Shown: positions 19,304 through 26,567 of the stretch, one piece after another
How positions within the stretch are numbered: the first letter of the stretch is position 1
How the letters are laid out: each line of letters begins with the position of its first letter
Source of the DNA: DASSUW01 sp963844405
GTDB lineage: Bacteria; Actinomycetota; Thermoleophilia; Solirubrobacterales; Solirubrobacteraceae
Assembly (NCBI GenBank): GCA_963844405.1
Contig: CAWJNZ010000007.1
Span: 186,001 to 250,000, forward strand
Length of the DNA stretch: 64,000 nt
Reading direction: 5' to 3'
The notes under the pieces: generated by a model
What the model was told of the DNA's origin: nothing
The model's input: the letters and a program-made list of their open reading frames with translations, nothing else
Databases searched by the model: none
Translations under genes and position numbers: made by a program

Positions 19304-19786
19304 GAAGACGTCGTAGGCGCGCTGGTCGAAGAGCCAGAAGCGCGCCTCCTCGACCCCGGGGTGGCGCTCCATCGCCTCGCGCGTCGCGCGGAGCGCCACC
19401 TCGGCCGCCTGCTCCAGCGGGTAGCCGTAGATGCCGGCCGAGATGGCCGGGAACGCGACGCGGCGGCAGCCGTGCTCGGCGGCCAGCTCGATCGCGCGGC
19501 GGTAGCAGGAGGCCAGCAGATCCGGCTCGCCCTCGCCGCCGCCCCGCCACACCGGTCCGACGGCGTGGATGACGTGCCGGGCCGGCAGCCGGCCGGCGCC
19601 GGTGATCTTGGCGTCGCCGGTCTCGCAGCCGCCGAGCAGGCGGCACTCCTCCAGCAGCTCCGGCCCGGCGGCGCGGTGGATCGCCCCGTCGACCCCGCCG
19701 CCGCCGAGCAGGCTCGAGTTGGCCGCGTTGACGATCGCGTCGGCCTCGCCGTCCGTCGTGATGTCGCCGAGGTGGAGGGTGATCAG
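19283..19786 (-). CDS. Macro-domain protein (ADP-ribose hydrolase type), apparent CTG start
   Basis: A 167-aa single macro domain. In one unbroken frame it shows ITLHLGDITTDGEADAIVNA, ANSSLLGGGGVDGAIHRAAG, DAKITGAGRLPARHVIHAVG and AFPAISAGIYGYP, the motifs of MacroD-type O-acetyl-ADP-ribose deacetylases. The frame contains no ATG, GTG or TTG upstream of the conserved core; the only codon placed where the family Met sits is CTG at 19784-19786. The next in-frame canonical start (GTG at 19552) would delete half the domain. The CTG lies four bases after the 3' end of the tRNA-Gly gene on the same strand, so the message may be near-leaderless after tRNA processing. It overlaps the convergent F420 gene. 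Confidence 0.85.
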   Translation of the reverse strand: MITLHLGDITTDGEADAIVNAANSSLLGGGGVDGAIHRAAGPELLEECRLLGGCETGDAKITGAGRLPARHVIHAVGPVWRGGGEGEPDLLASCYRRAIELAAEHGCRRVAFPAISAGIYGYPLEQAAEVALRATREAMERHPGVEEARFWLFDQRAYDVFSGADAL

Positions 19787-19790
19787 AGAG

Positions 19791-19862
19791 AGCGGGCGAG
19801 GGGAATCGAACCCCCATTTCGGGCTTGGGAAGCCAGCGTCTTAACCATTGGACAACGCCCGC
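19791..19862 (-). tRNA. tRNA-Gly, anticodon CCC
   Basis: On the minus strand a 72-nt cloverleaf can be drawn. The acceptor stem is GCGGGCG/CGCCCGC with discriminator T, the D arm GTCC...AGAC, and the T arm GGGGG-TTCGATT-CCCCT. The anticodon loop TTCCCAA gives anticodon CCC, reading GGG glycine codons. The anticodon stem CTGGC/GCCCG has one mismatch (T-C). CCA is not encoded. Confidence 0.9.
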
Positions 19863-19891
19863 GGGTCGGCGGGCAGTCTACCGGCCCCGCA

Positions 19892-20064
19892 TATCCTGGA
19901 TTCACCGATGACCCGTGGATGCCTCGGCGTCGTGGGCCGAGTCAGAGACGATCGGCCGCGCATCCTCGTGGTGGGCCCACTTGGTTCGCGGCCGATCGGC
20001 TCTGGCGAACGGGTGGGTGGGAATCCGATCAAGGCGCCGCGTGGGATCGGTGGATCCAGGATTA
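19892..20064. other. 173-nt inverted-repeat element with rod-like fold (candidate structured RNA or MITE)
   Basis: The ends, ATCCTGGATTCACCGAT (about 19893-19909) and ATCGGTGGATCCAGGAT (20046-20062), are inverted copies with one mismatch. Inside are a perfect 12-bp pair CGATCGGCCGCG/CGCGGCCGATCG, an apical palindrome GTGGGCCCAC, and a local hairpin CTCGGC/GCCGAG. The plan of closing stem, large middle bubble and apical stem at this length is also that of 6S-type RNAs. No promoter or family consensus is recognised, so the identity is open. Confidence 0.4.
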
Positions 20065-20075
20065 CCCTTCAACAG

Positions 20076-20621
20076 GTGCGCCCGCGCGTCTACTGGCCCG
20101 TCACGCTCGCCGCCGCCGCGCTGGTGGCGCTGCTGACCTACGGCGTCGCCTCGACCGGCCCGGACACGTCGATCGACGAGCGGCTGGCCGCCGGCGACCG
20201 CGTCGAGGCGCCGGTCCGCGATCTGCCGAAGCTCGGTTCGGCGGGCACCGGCTCGCTGGGCGAGCACCAGGGCAAGGTCGTCGTCCTCAACGTCTGGGCT
20301 TCCTGGTGTCCCCCCTGCGTCTCCGAGATGCCGCTGCTCCAGAAGACGCACGAGCAGATCTCGTCGAGGGGCGGGCTCGTGCTGGGGATCGACACCCAGG
20401 ACGCGCAGGAGGACGCGCTGGCGTTCCTGCGCGAGAAGGAGATCGACTTCCCGAGCCTGCGCGACCGCGACCGCGAGTACGGCCGCGACCTGGGCGTCAG
20501 CGGCTACCCCGAGACCTTCCTGATCGACCGCGAGGGCCGTATCGCCGCCCTGCGGCGCGGGCCGGTCACCCAGGCCTGGCTCGACGAGCACCTCGACCCG
20601 CTGCTCGAGGAGCAGGCATGA
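20076..20621 (+). CDS. Membrane-anchored TlpA/ResA-like thiol-disulfide oxidoreductase
   Basis: A 181-aa protein with an N-terminal anchor (VYWPVTLAAAALVALLTYG) and a thioredoxin fold facing outward. The redox site is WASWCPPCVSEMP (CPPC), with the cis-Pro segment SGYPETFLIDREG. In cytochrome c maturation such proteins reduce the CxxCH cysteines of the apocytochrome. It starts a three-gene operon with ccmH and ccdA, joined by ATGA overlaps. The start is GTG at 20076, just before the anchor; the longer in-frame reading would run through the inverted-repeat element and the tRNA strand. Confidence 0.9.
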   Translation: MRPRVYWPVTLAAAALVALLTYGVASTGPDTSIDERLAAGDRVEAPVRDLPKLGSAGTGSLGEHQGKVVVLNVWASWCPPCVSEMPLLQKTHEQISSRGGLVLGIDTQDAQEDALAFLREKEIDFPSLRDRDREYGRDLGVSGYPETFLIDREGRIAALRRGPVTQAWLDEHLDPLLEEQA

Positions 20622-21052
20622 GGCAGCTGCTCGTGCTCCTCCTCCTGCTCGGCCTCACCGCGGCCGCCGAGCCGCGCGCCACGCTGCCCGACATCGAGGA
20701 CGAGGTGATGTGCGTCGAGTGCAACACGGCGCTCAACATCTCGAGCTCGCCGGTCGCCGACCAGGAGCGGGCGTTCATCCGCGCCCGGATCGAGGAGGGG
20801 ATGACGAAGGAGGAGATCAAGGCCGCGCTCGTCGAGGAGTACGGGCCGGACGTGCTGGCCGAGCCGGACAACGAGGGCTTCGACCTCGCGGCGTGGCTGG
20901 TGCCGGGCGCACTGATCCTGCTCGCCGCGGGCGGCGTCGTGCTGCTCGCCCGCCGCTGGCGGCGACCGCAGCCCGACACGGCGGCGGGGCCCGAGCTCGA
21001 CCCCGACGACGCCCGCCGGCTCGACGCCGAGCTGACCGCCTTCGACCGATGA
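20618..21052 (+). CDS. ccmH: Cytochrome c-type biogenesis protein CcmH
   Basis: A 144-aa protein with a signal peptide (LLVLLLLLGLTAAAEPR), the periplasmic three-helix CcmH domain with the redox motif MCVECNTALNISSSPVADQ, then FIRARIEEGMTKEEIKAALV and a membrane helix (WLVPGALILLAAGGVVLLA). The CVEC pair corresponds to the CxxC of family members, which usually read RCxxCQ. It reduces apocytochrome disulfides and works with CcmF. ATGA overlaps join it to the TlpA-like gene before and ccdA after. Confidence 0.93.
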   Translation: MRQLLVLLLLLGLTAAAEPRATLPDIEDEVMCVECNTALNISSSPVADQERAFIRARIEEGMTKEEIKAALVEEYGPDVLAEPDNEGFDLAAWLVPGALILLAAGGVVLLARRWRRPQPDTAAGPELDPDDARRLDAELTAFDR

Positions 21053-21795
21053 CCGGCGGCGTCGACACCACGGTGATCGCCGCCTTCGCGGTCGGCTTCA
21101 TCTCCTTCGTCTCGCCGTGCGTGCTGCCGCTCGTGCCCGGCTACCTGTCGGCGGTCTCCGGCATGTCGCTGGCCGAGATCCGGCAGGGCGAGAACCGGCT
21201 CCGCCGCATCCTGCTGCCGGCGATCGTGTTCTGCCTGTCGTTCACGATCGTCTTCGTGGCGCTGGGGATGACCGCGACCGGGCTCGGCTCGACGCTGCAG
21301 GACGGCCGCGGGACGCTCGACAAGGTGGCGGGCGCGATCATCATCGCCCTCGGCCTGTTCTTCCTGCTCACGCCGTTCGTCCCGCGCCTGAACCGCGAGT
21401 GGCGGCCCGACATGCTGATGTCGCGGGCCGGCTCGGGCGGCCCGCTGATCGCCGGCGCCGCCTTCGCGTTCGCCTGGACGCCATGCGTCGGCCCGACGCT
21501 GGGCACGATCCTCACCGCCGCCTCGGTGCAGGACACCGTCGGCGAGGGCGCCGTGCTCCTGCTCTTCTACAGCGCCGGCCTCGCCGTGCCGTTCCTGCTC
21601 ACCGCGGTCGCCTTCACGCGCGCCACGAGCGCCTTCCGCTGGCTCCGCGACCGCTACCTGATCATCACCGCCGTCTCCGGCGCCGTGCTGATCGCCATGG
21701 GCGTCCTGCTCTACACCGGCGAGCTCACGGCTTTGAACATCGAGGCGCAGCAGGCGCTGGACGGCCTCGGGCTGAACTTCTTCAACGAGCTCTAG
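21049..21795 (+). CDS. ccdA: Cytochrome c biogenesis protein CcdA (DsbD membrane domain)
   Basis: A 248-aa six-helix membrane protein moving reducing power from thioredoxin to the outside. The paired redox cysteines are in FVSPCVLPLVPGYLSAVSG and in FAFAWTPCVGPTLG, as in CcdA/DsbD. Expected partners are the TlpA-like protein and CcmH encoded just upstream. The ATG overlaps the ccmH stop (ATGA). Confidence 0.95.
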   Translation: MTGGVDTTVIAAFAVGFISFVSPCVLPLVPGYLSAVSGMSLAEIRQGENRLRRILLPAIVFCLSFTIVFVALGMTATGLGSTLQDGRGTLDKVAGAIIIALGLFFLLTPFVPRLNREWRPDMLMSRAGSGGPLIAGAAFAFAWTPCVGPTLGTILTAASVQDTVGEGAVLLLFYSAGLAVPFLLTAVAFTRATSAFRWLRDRYLIITAVSGAVLIAMGVLLYTGELTALNIEAQQALDGLGLNFFNEL

Positions 21796-21798
21796 GGG

Positions 21799-23394
21799 CT
21801 ACATCGACTCGGGCGCCGAGACGCCCAGGAGACCCAGCGACCGGGCCAGAGTGCGCTTGGTCGCCACCGACAGCGCGAGCCGGAACGACTCGACGCCCTC
21901 GGGCTCGGCGCCGACGACCTTGCAGTCGCGGTAGAACGCCGTGAAGGTCTGCGCCAGCTCGAGCGCGTAGACGGCGATCCGGTGCGGGGCGCGCCGCTCG
22001 GCCGCCTCAGCCGTCTCGGTGGGGAAGGCGAGCAGCTTCTTGATCAGCTCGCGCTCCGCGGGGTGCAGCGAGAGATCGCCGGACGGCACCTCGGCCGGGC
22101 GCTCGCCCGCCTTGCGCAGGATCGAGGCGATCCGGGCGTGCGCGTACTGGACGTAGTAGACCGGGTTCTCGGCCGACTCCTCGCGCGCCAGCTCGAGGTC
22201 GAGGTCGATCGTCGAGTCGTGCGAGCGCTGGAGCAGGAAGTAGCGCGTGGCGTCGACCCCGATCTGGTCGACCAGGTCGTCGAGCGTGACGAACTCGCCG
22301 CGGCGCTTCGACATCGACGCGCGCGTGCCGCCCTCGACGATGTGCACGAACTGGAGCAGCGGGATCTCGAGCTTGTCGGGATCGCCGCCCAGCACGGCGA
22401 GCGCGGCCTTGAAGCGCGGCACGTAGCCGTGGTGGTCGGCCCCGAGCGGCGTGATCTGGCGCTCGAAGCCGCGCTCGACCTTGTTCTCGACATAGGCGAG
22501 GTCGGCGGCGAAGTAGGTGGGCGCGCCGCCGGACCTCACGATCACGCGGTCCTGGTCGTCGCCGAAGGCCGAGGTCCGCAGCCACAGCGCCCCCTCCGAG
22601 CGATACGCGTGATCGCCGGCCTGCTCGATCGCCCGCTCGATCGCGCCGTCGTGCAGGCTGCGCTCGGAGAACCAGGTGTCGTAGTGGACGCCGAAGCGCT
22701 CGAGCGTCTCCTTGATCCGCTCGATCATGAGCTGCCCGCCGGCGAACGCCAGATCCTCGGCGTCGCGCTCGCCGGCATCCGGGATCTCAGCCGCCAGCTC
22801 GGCCACGTACTCGCCCGGGTAGCCGTCCTCCGGCACCGCCTCGCCGCGTGCGCGCGCCCGGATCGACTCGCCGAGCCGGATCAGCTGCCCGCCGGCATCG
22901 TTGAAGTAGTACTCGCGCGAGACGTCGTGGCCCGCGAGCTCGAGCAGCCGCGCCAGCGCGTCGCCGTAGGCGGCGTGGCGGCCGCTGGCCGCCGTGATCG
23001 GCCCGGTCGGATTGGCGGAGACGAACTCGATGACGATCTTCTCGCGCTCGGCCGCCGTTCCCGCGCCCCAGTCGTCGCCCGCCTCCAGCACGTGGCCGGC
23101 GGCCGCCGTGTACCAGGCGTCGGCGAGGAAGACGTTGACGAAGCCGGGGCCGGCGATCTCGACCTTCTCCACCCGGTCGCCGAGACGGTCGCGCAGCGCG
23201 GCGCTCAGCTTCTCGGCGATCTCGCGCGGCGGGGCGCCCAGCCGCGGGGCCAGCAGCATCGCCGCGTTCGTGGAGTAGTCGCCGAAGCCGGCCTTCTTGG
23301 GCCGCTCGAGGGACGGCGAGGCGCTGCCGTCACCGAGCTCGGCGGCGGCCTCCTGGACGGCGCTGCGCAGGTCGTCGATCGGGTGCAACGTCAA
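21799..23394 (-). CDS. argS: Arginine--tRNA ligase
   Basis: A 531-aa class I synthetase. The N-terminal Arg-S additional domain is followed by the catalytic core with EFVSANPTGPITAASGRHA (the HIGH-region block), YYFNDAGGQ and GADHHGYVPRF. The KMSKS-like loop is MSKRRGEFVTLDDLVD, and the all-helical DALR anticodon-binding domain ends SLGLLGVSAPESM. The TTG start (23392-23394) overlaps the rlmH stop (TTGA); longer in-frame starts lie within rlmH. Loading arginine on tRNA makes this an essential gene. Confidence 0.97.
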   Translation of the reverse strand: MTLHPIDDLRSAVQEAAAELGDGSASPSLERPKKAGFGDYSTNAAMLLAPRLGAPPREIAEKLSAALRDRLGDRVEKVEIAGPGFVNVFLADAWYTAAAGHVLEAGDDWGAGTAAEREKIVIEFVSANPTGPITAASGRHAAYGDALARLLELAGHDVSREYYFNDAGGQLIRLGESIRARARGEAVPEDGYPGEYVAELAAEIPDAGERDAEDLAFAGGQLMIERIKETLERFGVHYDTWFSERSLHDGAIERAIEQAGDHAYRSEGALWLRTSAFGDDQDRVIVRSGGAPTYFAADLAYVENKVERGFERQITPLGADHHGYVPRFKAALAVLGGDPDKLEIPLLQFVHIVEGGTRASMSKRRGEFVTLDDLVDQIGVDATRYFLLQRSHDSTIDLDLELAREESAENPVYYVQYAHARIASILRKAGERPAEVPSGDLSLHPAERELIKKLLAFPTETAEAAERRAPHRIAVYALELAQTFTAFYRDCKVVGAEPEGVESFRLALSVATKRTLARSLGLLGVSAPESM

Positions 23395-23798
23395 TGATGG
23401 TACGGCTCGCCGGCGAGGATCTTGTGCGCGCGGAACAGCTGCTCGAGCAGCACGACGCGGGCGAGCTGGTGCGGGAGCGTCATCGGCCCGAGCGAGAGCT
23501 TGTGATCGACCCGGTCGAGCGAGGTGCCGTAGGGCCCGCCGACCACGAAGCAGACATCGCGTCCCGCCATCCGCCGGTCCTCGAGCCAGCGGGCGAGCTG
23601 CTCGGAGCTGTAGGCCTCGCCGCCCTCGTCGAGCAGCGACACGAAGCACCGGTCCGGGATCCGGCGCTCGACGTGCTCGTCCTCGCGGACCTCGATCAGC
23701 GACAGCCGCGCGTGCCGGGCGATCAGCCGCTGGTAGTGCTGGACGTCGTCCGTGAACGGCGGCCGCACCTTGCCGACCGCGAGCACCGTGTAGCGCAC
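23391..23798 (-). CDS. rlmH: 23S rRNA (pseudouridine1915-N3)-methyltransferase RlmH
   Basis: A 135-aa SPOUT-class (trefoil-knot) methyltransferase. It opens VRYTVLAVGKVRPPF and contains the SAM-binding knot CFVVGGPYGTSLDRV. It ends with the family signature LSLGPMTLPHQLARVVLLEQ and AHKILAGEPYHH, whose terminal His-His contacts the substrate. It methylates pseudouridine 1915 in helix 69 of 23S rRNA. The GTG start at 23796-23798 fits the family N-terminus. Confidence 0.96.
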   Translation of the reverse strand: MRYTVLAVGKVRPPFTDDVQHYQRLIARHARLSLIEVREDEHVERRIPDRCFVSLLDEGGEAYSSEQLARWLEDRRMAGRDVCFVVGGPYGTSLDRVDHKLSLGPMTLPHQLARVVLLEQLFRAHKILAGEPYHH

Positions 23799-23817
23799 CG
23801 CTGCGATACTAGGAGGC

Positions 23818-24117
23818 GTGGACGGGGAACAGCCGGAGCGCCACATCAACCTTCACACGTCGCCGGAGGTGATGGCGGGGATCTACGCGAACTTCGCGAA
23901 CGTGTCGCACTCCGACTACGAGTTCACGATCACGTTCGCCCGCGTGGACCACGAGGTGGAGAGCGAGGAGGTCCCCGGCGTCGTCGTCTCCCGCATCAGC
24001 GTCTCGCCGCGCTTCATGCGCGAGCTGATCGACGCGATGGAGGACAACTGGTCCAAGTGGGCCACCAAGGAGGGGATCAAGAACCTCCCGGAGGCTCCGC
24101 CGCGCGACGATCCTTGA
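23818..24117 (+). CDS. DUF3467 domain-containing protein
   Basis: A 99-aa protein matching the small DUF3467 family (VMAGIYANFANVSHSDYEFT, then an ISVSPRFMRELIDAMEDN helix). An AGGAGG site sits directly before the GTG start. The function of the family is not established. The gene ends inside the 3' part of the convergent M48 protease gene, with a 41-base overlap. Confidence 0.88.
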   Translation: MDGEQPERHINLHTSPEVMAGIYANFANVSHSDYEFTITFARVDHEVESEEVPGVVVSRISVSPRFMRELIDAMEDNWSKWATKEGIKNLPEAPPRDDP

Positions 24118-25303
24118 TCGCCAGCGCCTGACCGATCCGCTCCATCGCCGTCGGGTGGGTGCCGAGCAGGAAGGAGACCCATCGCGGCGGCTCGGGGTCC
24201 GACACGTTCTTGACCACGATCCGCTGCTGGAAGCCGATCAGCGCGTCCGGCGCGTCGGTCAGCTCGAGCGAGTAGCGGTCGGCGCGCGCCTCGACCGCGC
24301 GTGAGAGCTGGTTGGAGATCGTCGTGACGAGCGGCACCAGGATGGCCAGCGAGAGCGCGACCGCCGGGACGGCGGCCGGCCCGCCGCCCGGCGCCAGCCG
24401 CTCCGAGAGCCGCGCCACCGCGAACATGCCGAGGGGTGCGACGATGGCCAGGTAGAGCAGTCCACGGGGCACGTCGTCGTAGTGGACGTGGCCGAGCTCG
24501 TGCGCGACCACGAGCCGGACCTCGTCGGGCGTAAAGTCGTTCAACAAGTTGTCGTAGAGCACCACGCGCTTCGAGTGGCCGAGGCCCGCCACGTAGGCGT
24601 TGGCGGCGGTCGTGCGGCGCGAGGCGTCCATCTCATAGACCTCGCCGACCTCGACGCCCGCCTCGTCCGCCATCTCGAGCACGTCGGACCGCAGCTCCCC
24701 CTGCGGCAGCGGCTTGAAGGTGTTGAAGAGCGGCTCGATGACGAGCGGGCTCGCGTAGGTCATGAACACGCCGAAGGCGACGACGACGGCGGACGCGGGC
24801 ATCCACCAGCGGCGGCCGAACTTCCGCAGGGCGAAGACCAGCACCGCGCCGCCGGCGCCGACGAGCACGGCCTCGATGACGATCCCCTTGCCGAGGTCGC
24901 CGACCCAGCCGACCCAGTCCTGGGTCACGAGCCCGACGTCCTTCGCCCGCTCGCGCGCGATCGCCCGCACCGGCAGCGTGACCACGGTCACGGCGACGGA
25001 CAGCGCCACGGCGGTGACGGCGCCGGCCAGCACGGGCCGCCGGAAGCGGCCCCGCAGCCGCGCCGGCGGCCGCGCCACGACGTACACCAGCAGGCCGAGC
25101 TCGAGCGCCATCCGCACGCCGAAGAGGGCGAGCTGGCCGGAGCGGAAGTCCTCCGCGCGCTCGATGAAGGCGGCGCTGAAGTAGCTTTCCGGCGCCGCGT
25201 CGACGGGCTCGATCCCTCCGCGCGGTCGCATGAGCAGGACCGTGGCCTCGGCCACCACCAGCGCGGCGACGATGCTGACCGGCAGGCGGAGCCGCTTGAG
25301 CAC
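24077..25303 (-). CDS. M48-family (Ste24/HtpX-like) membrane metalloprotease
   Basis: About 408 aa with several membrane helices at the N-terminus and in the second half. The zinc site is VVAHELGHVHYDD (HExxH), and the third ligand Glu is in SRAVEARADRYSLEL. The layout is that of Ste24-type CAAX-like proteases: WVGWVGDLGKGIVIE, FMTYASPLVIEPLFNTF, RRTTAANAYVAGLGHSKRVV. Such enzymes clear damaged membrane proteins or process lipoproteins. The GTG at 25303 is chosen; an ATG at 25327 is possible but overlaps the divergent phosphoesterase start. Confidence 0.9.
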   Translation of the reverse strand: MLKRLRLPVSIVAALVVAEATVLLMRPRGGIEPVDAAPESYFSAAFIERAEDFRSGQLALFGVRMALELGLLVYVVARPPARLRGRFRRPVLAGAVTAVALSVAVTVVTLPVRAIARERAKDVGLVTQDWVGWVGDLGKGIVIEAVLVGAGGAVLVFALRKFGRRWWMPASAVVVAFGVFMTYASPLVIEPLFNTFKPLPQGELRSDVLEMADEAGVEVGEVYEMDASRRTTAANAYVAGLGHSKRVVLYDNLLNDFTPDEVRLVVAHELGHVHYDDVPRGLLYLAIVAPLGMFAVARLSERLAPGGGPAAVPAVALSLAILVPLVTTISNQLSRAVEARADRYSLELTDAPDALIGFQQRIVVKNVSDPEPPRWVSFLLGTHPTAMERIGQALAIKDRRAAEPPGGS

Positions 25304-25325
25304 CGAATAGACGATAACCCCCGGC

Positions 25326-26057
25326 ATGCGCGTCGCCATCGCGTCAGACATCCACGGCAACAAGCAGGCGTTCCAGGCGGTCATCCGGGCGGCGGAGGCC
25401 GACGGGGCGGACGAGCTGTGGTGCCTCGGCGACCTCGTCGGCTACGGGGCCGAGCCCGACGCCTGCGTCGCGCTGGCCGCCGACCGCTGCGCGATCTGCC
25501 TGGCCGGCAACCACGACCTGGCGGTCGTCGACGTGCTGTCGCTCGACGACTTCTCGCGCGGAGCGGCGCTCGCCGCCCGCTGGACGCGCGAGGTGATCAC
25601 GGAGGAGACGCGCGAGTACCTGCTCTCGCTCTCGCCCAAGGGCAGCGCCGAGGGGCTGGGGCTCTTCCACGCCTCGCCGCGCGACCCGATCTGGGAGTAC
25701 GTCCTGTCCGCGCTGGCCGCCGAGCTCTGCTTCGACGCCACCGACCACCGGATCTCCTTCATCGGCCACTCGCACGTGGCGCTGTCCTTCCACCGCCCCG
25801 AGGGCGAGCCCGCCAGCGGCACCACGCGCCGCGAGGGCGTCGAGGTGGACCTCACGCGCGGCGAGTGGCTGCTCAACCCCGGCTCGACGGGCCAGCCGCG
25901 CGACGGCGACCCCCGTGCCGCGTGGCTGGCGCTCGACACCGGCGCGCTGACCGCCACCTGGCGGCGCGCGGAGTACGACATCGCCGCCGCCCAGGCCGCC
26001 ATCCGGGCCGCGAACCTCCCCGACTCGCTCGCCGAGCGACTCCAGTACGGCCAGTAG
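25326..26057 (+). CDS. Metallophosphoesterase (calcineurin-like)
   Basis: A 243-aa dimetal phosphoesterase. The motifs are complete: VAIASDIHGNKQA (D-x-H), CLGDLVGYGAEPD (GD), LAGNHDLA (GNHD) and FIGHSHVAL (GHxH). The C-terminal part with LLNPGSTGQPRDGDPRAAW places it with the YfcE/MJ0936-like clade. Phosphodiesterase activity is likely; the substrate is unknown. Its start lies a few bases from the divergent protease start. Confidence 0.92.
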   Translation: MRVAIASDIHGNKQAFQAVIRAAEADGADELWCLGDLVGYGAEPDACVALAADRCAICLAGNHDLAVVDVLSLDDFSRGAALAARWTREVITEETREYLLSLSPKGSAEGLGLFHASPRDPIWEYVLSALAAELCFDATDHRISFIGHSHVALSFHRPEGEPASGTTRREGVEVDLTRGEWLLNPGSTGQPRDGDPRAAWLALDTGALTATWRRAEYDIAAAQAAIRAANLPDSLAERLQYGQ

Positions 26058-26078
26058 GCCCGCTAGCCTGCGAGGCCG

Positions 26079-26567
26079 ATGCGTCAACGCGTGCTGCTCG
26101 CGCTCGCGCTGGTCGCCGCCGTGCTCGCGACCGGCTGCGGCCAGGACAACCGAGCCCTGATCCCGGAGGACGACGCCCAGGCGATGCTCGAGGCCGTGGA
26201 CCGGGTCCAGAGCGCCTGCGCCGACGAGGATCCCAGTGAGGCGCTCGCCGCTGCCGACGAGCTGACGGCCCAGGTCAACGAGCTTCCCCGCGCGGTCGAC
26301 GACCGGCTGCAGCGCAACCTGCGCCAGTGGGCGCGGCACGTCCAGCAGCGGACCGATCGCGACTGCAAGCCGGAGGAGGAGGAGACGCCCACGCCGACGC
26401 CCACCGAGGAGCCGACGGAGACGCCGACGCCGACAGAGGAGCCGGAGCCGACGCCGACCGAGACGGCCGTGCCCGTGCCGACGGAGACCGCCGTCCCGCC
26501 CGAGACGCCCGCGCCGGAGGGGGGCGACGAGGGCGGCGTGCCCGCGCCCGAGGGGGAGGGCCAGTGA
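26079..26567 (+). CDS. Putative lipoprotein with Thr/Pro/Glu-rich tail
   Basis: A 162-aa protein with a lipoprotein signal (LALVAAVLATGC), a helical extracellular part of about 90 residues containing two more cysteines (SACADEDPS, DRDCKPEE), and a low-complexity tail of PTPTEEP-type repeats. It is joined to the downstream kinase by a GTGA overlap, which suggests a cell-wall-side partner of that kinase. No known domain is recognised. Confidence 0.78.
   Translation: MRQRVLLALALVAAVLATGCGQDNRALIPEDDAQAMLEAVDRVQSACADEDPSEALAAADELTAQVNELPRAVDDRLQRNLRQWARHVQQRTDRDCKPEEEETPTPTPTEEPTETPTPTEEPEPTPTETAVPVPTETAVPPETPAPEGGDEGGVPAPEGEGQ

Noticed and set aside
23395..23798. Possible T-box or leader for argS
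   Set aside because: argS starts inside the stop codon of rlmH, so there is no leader region.
26370..26530. Short tandem repeats in the lipoprotein gene
   Set aside because: These are codons for a Thr/Pro/Glu-rich tail within a normal reading frame, not an independent DNA repeat.
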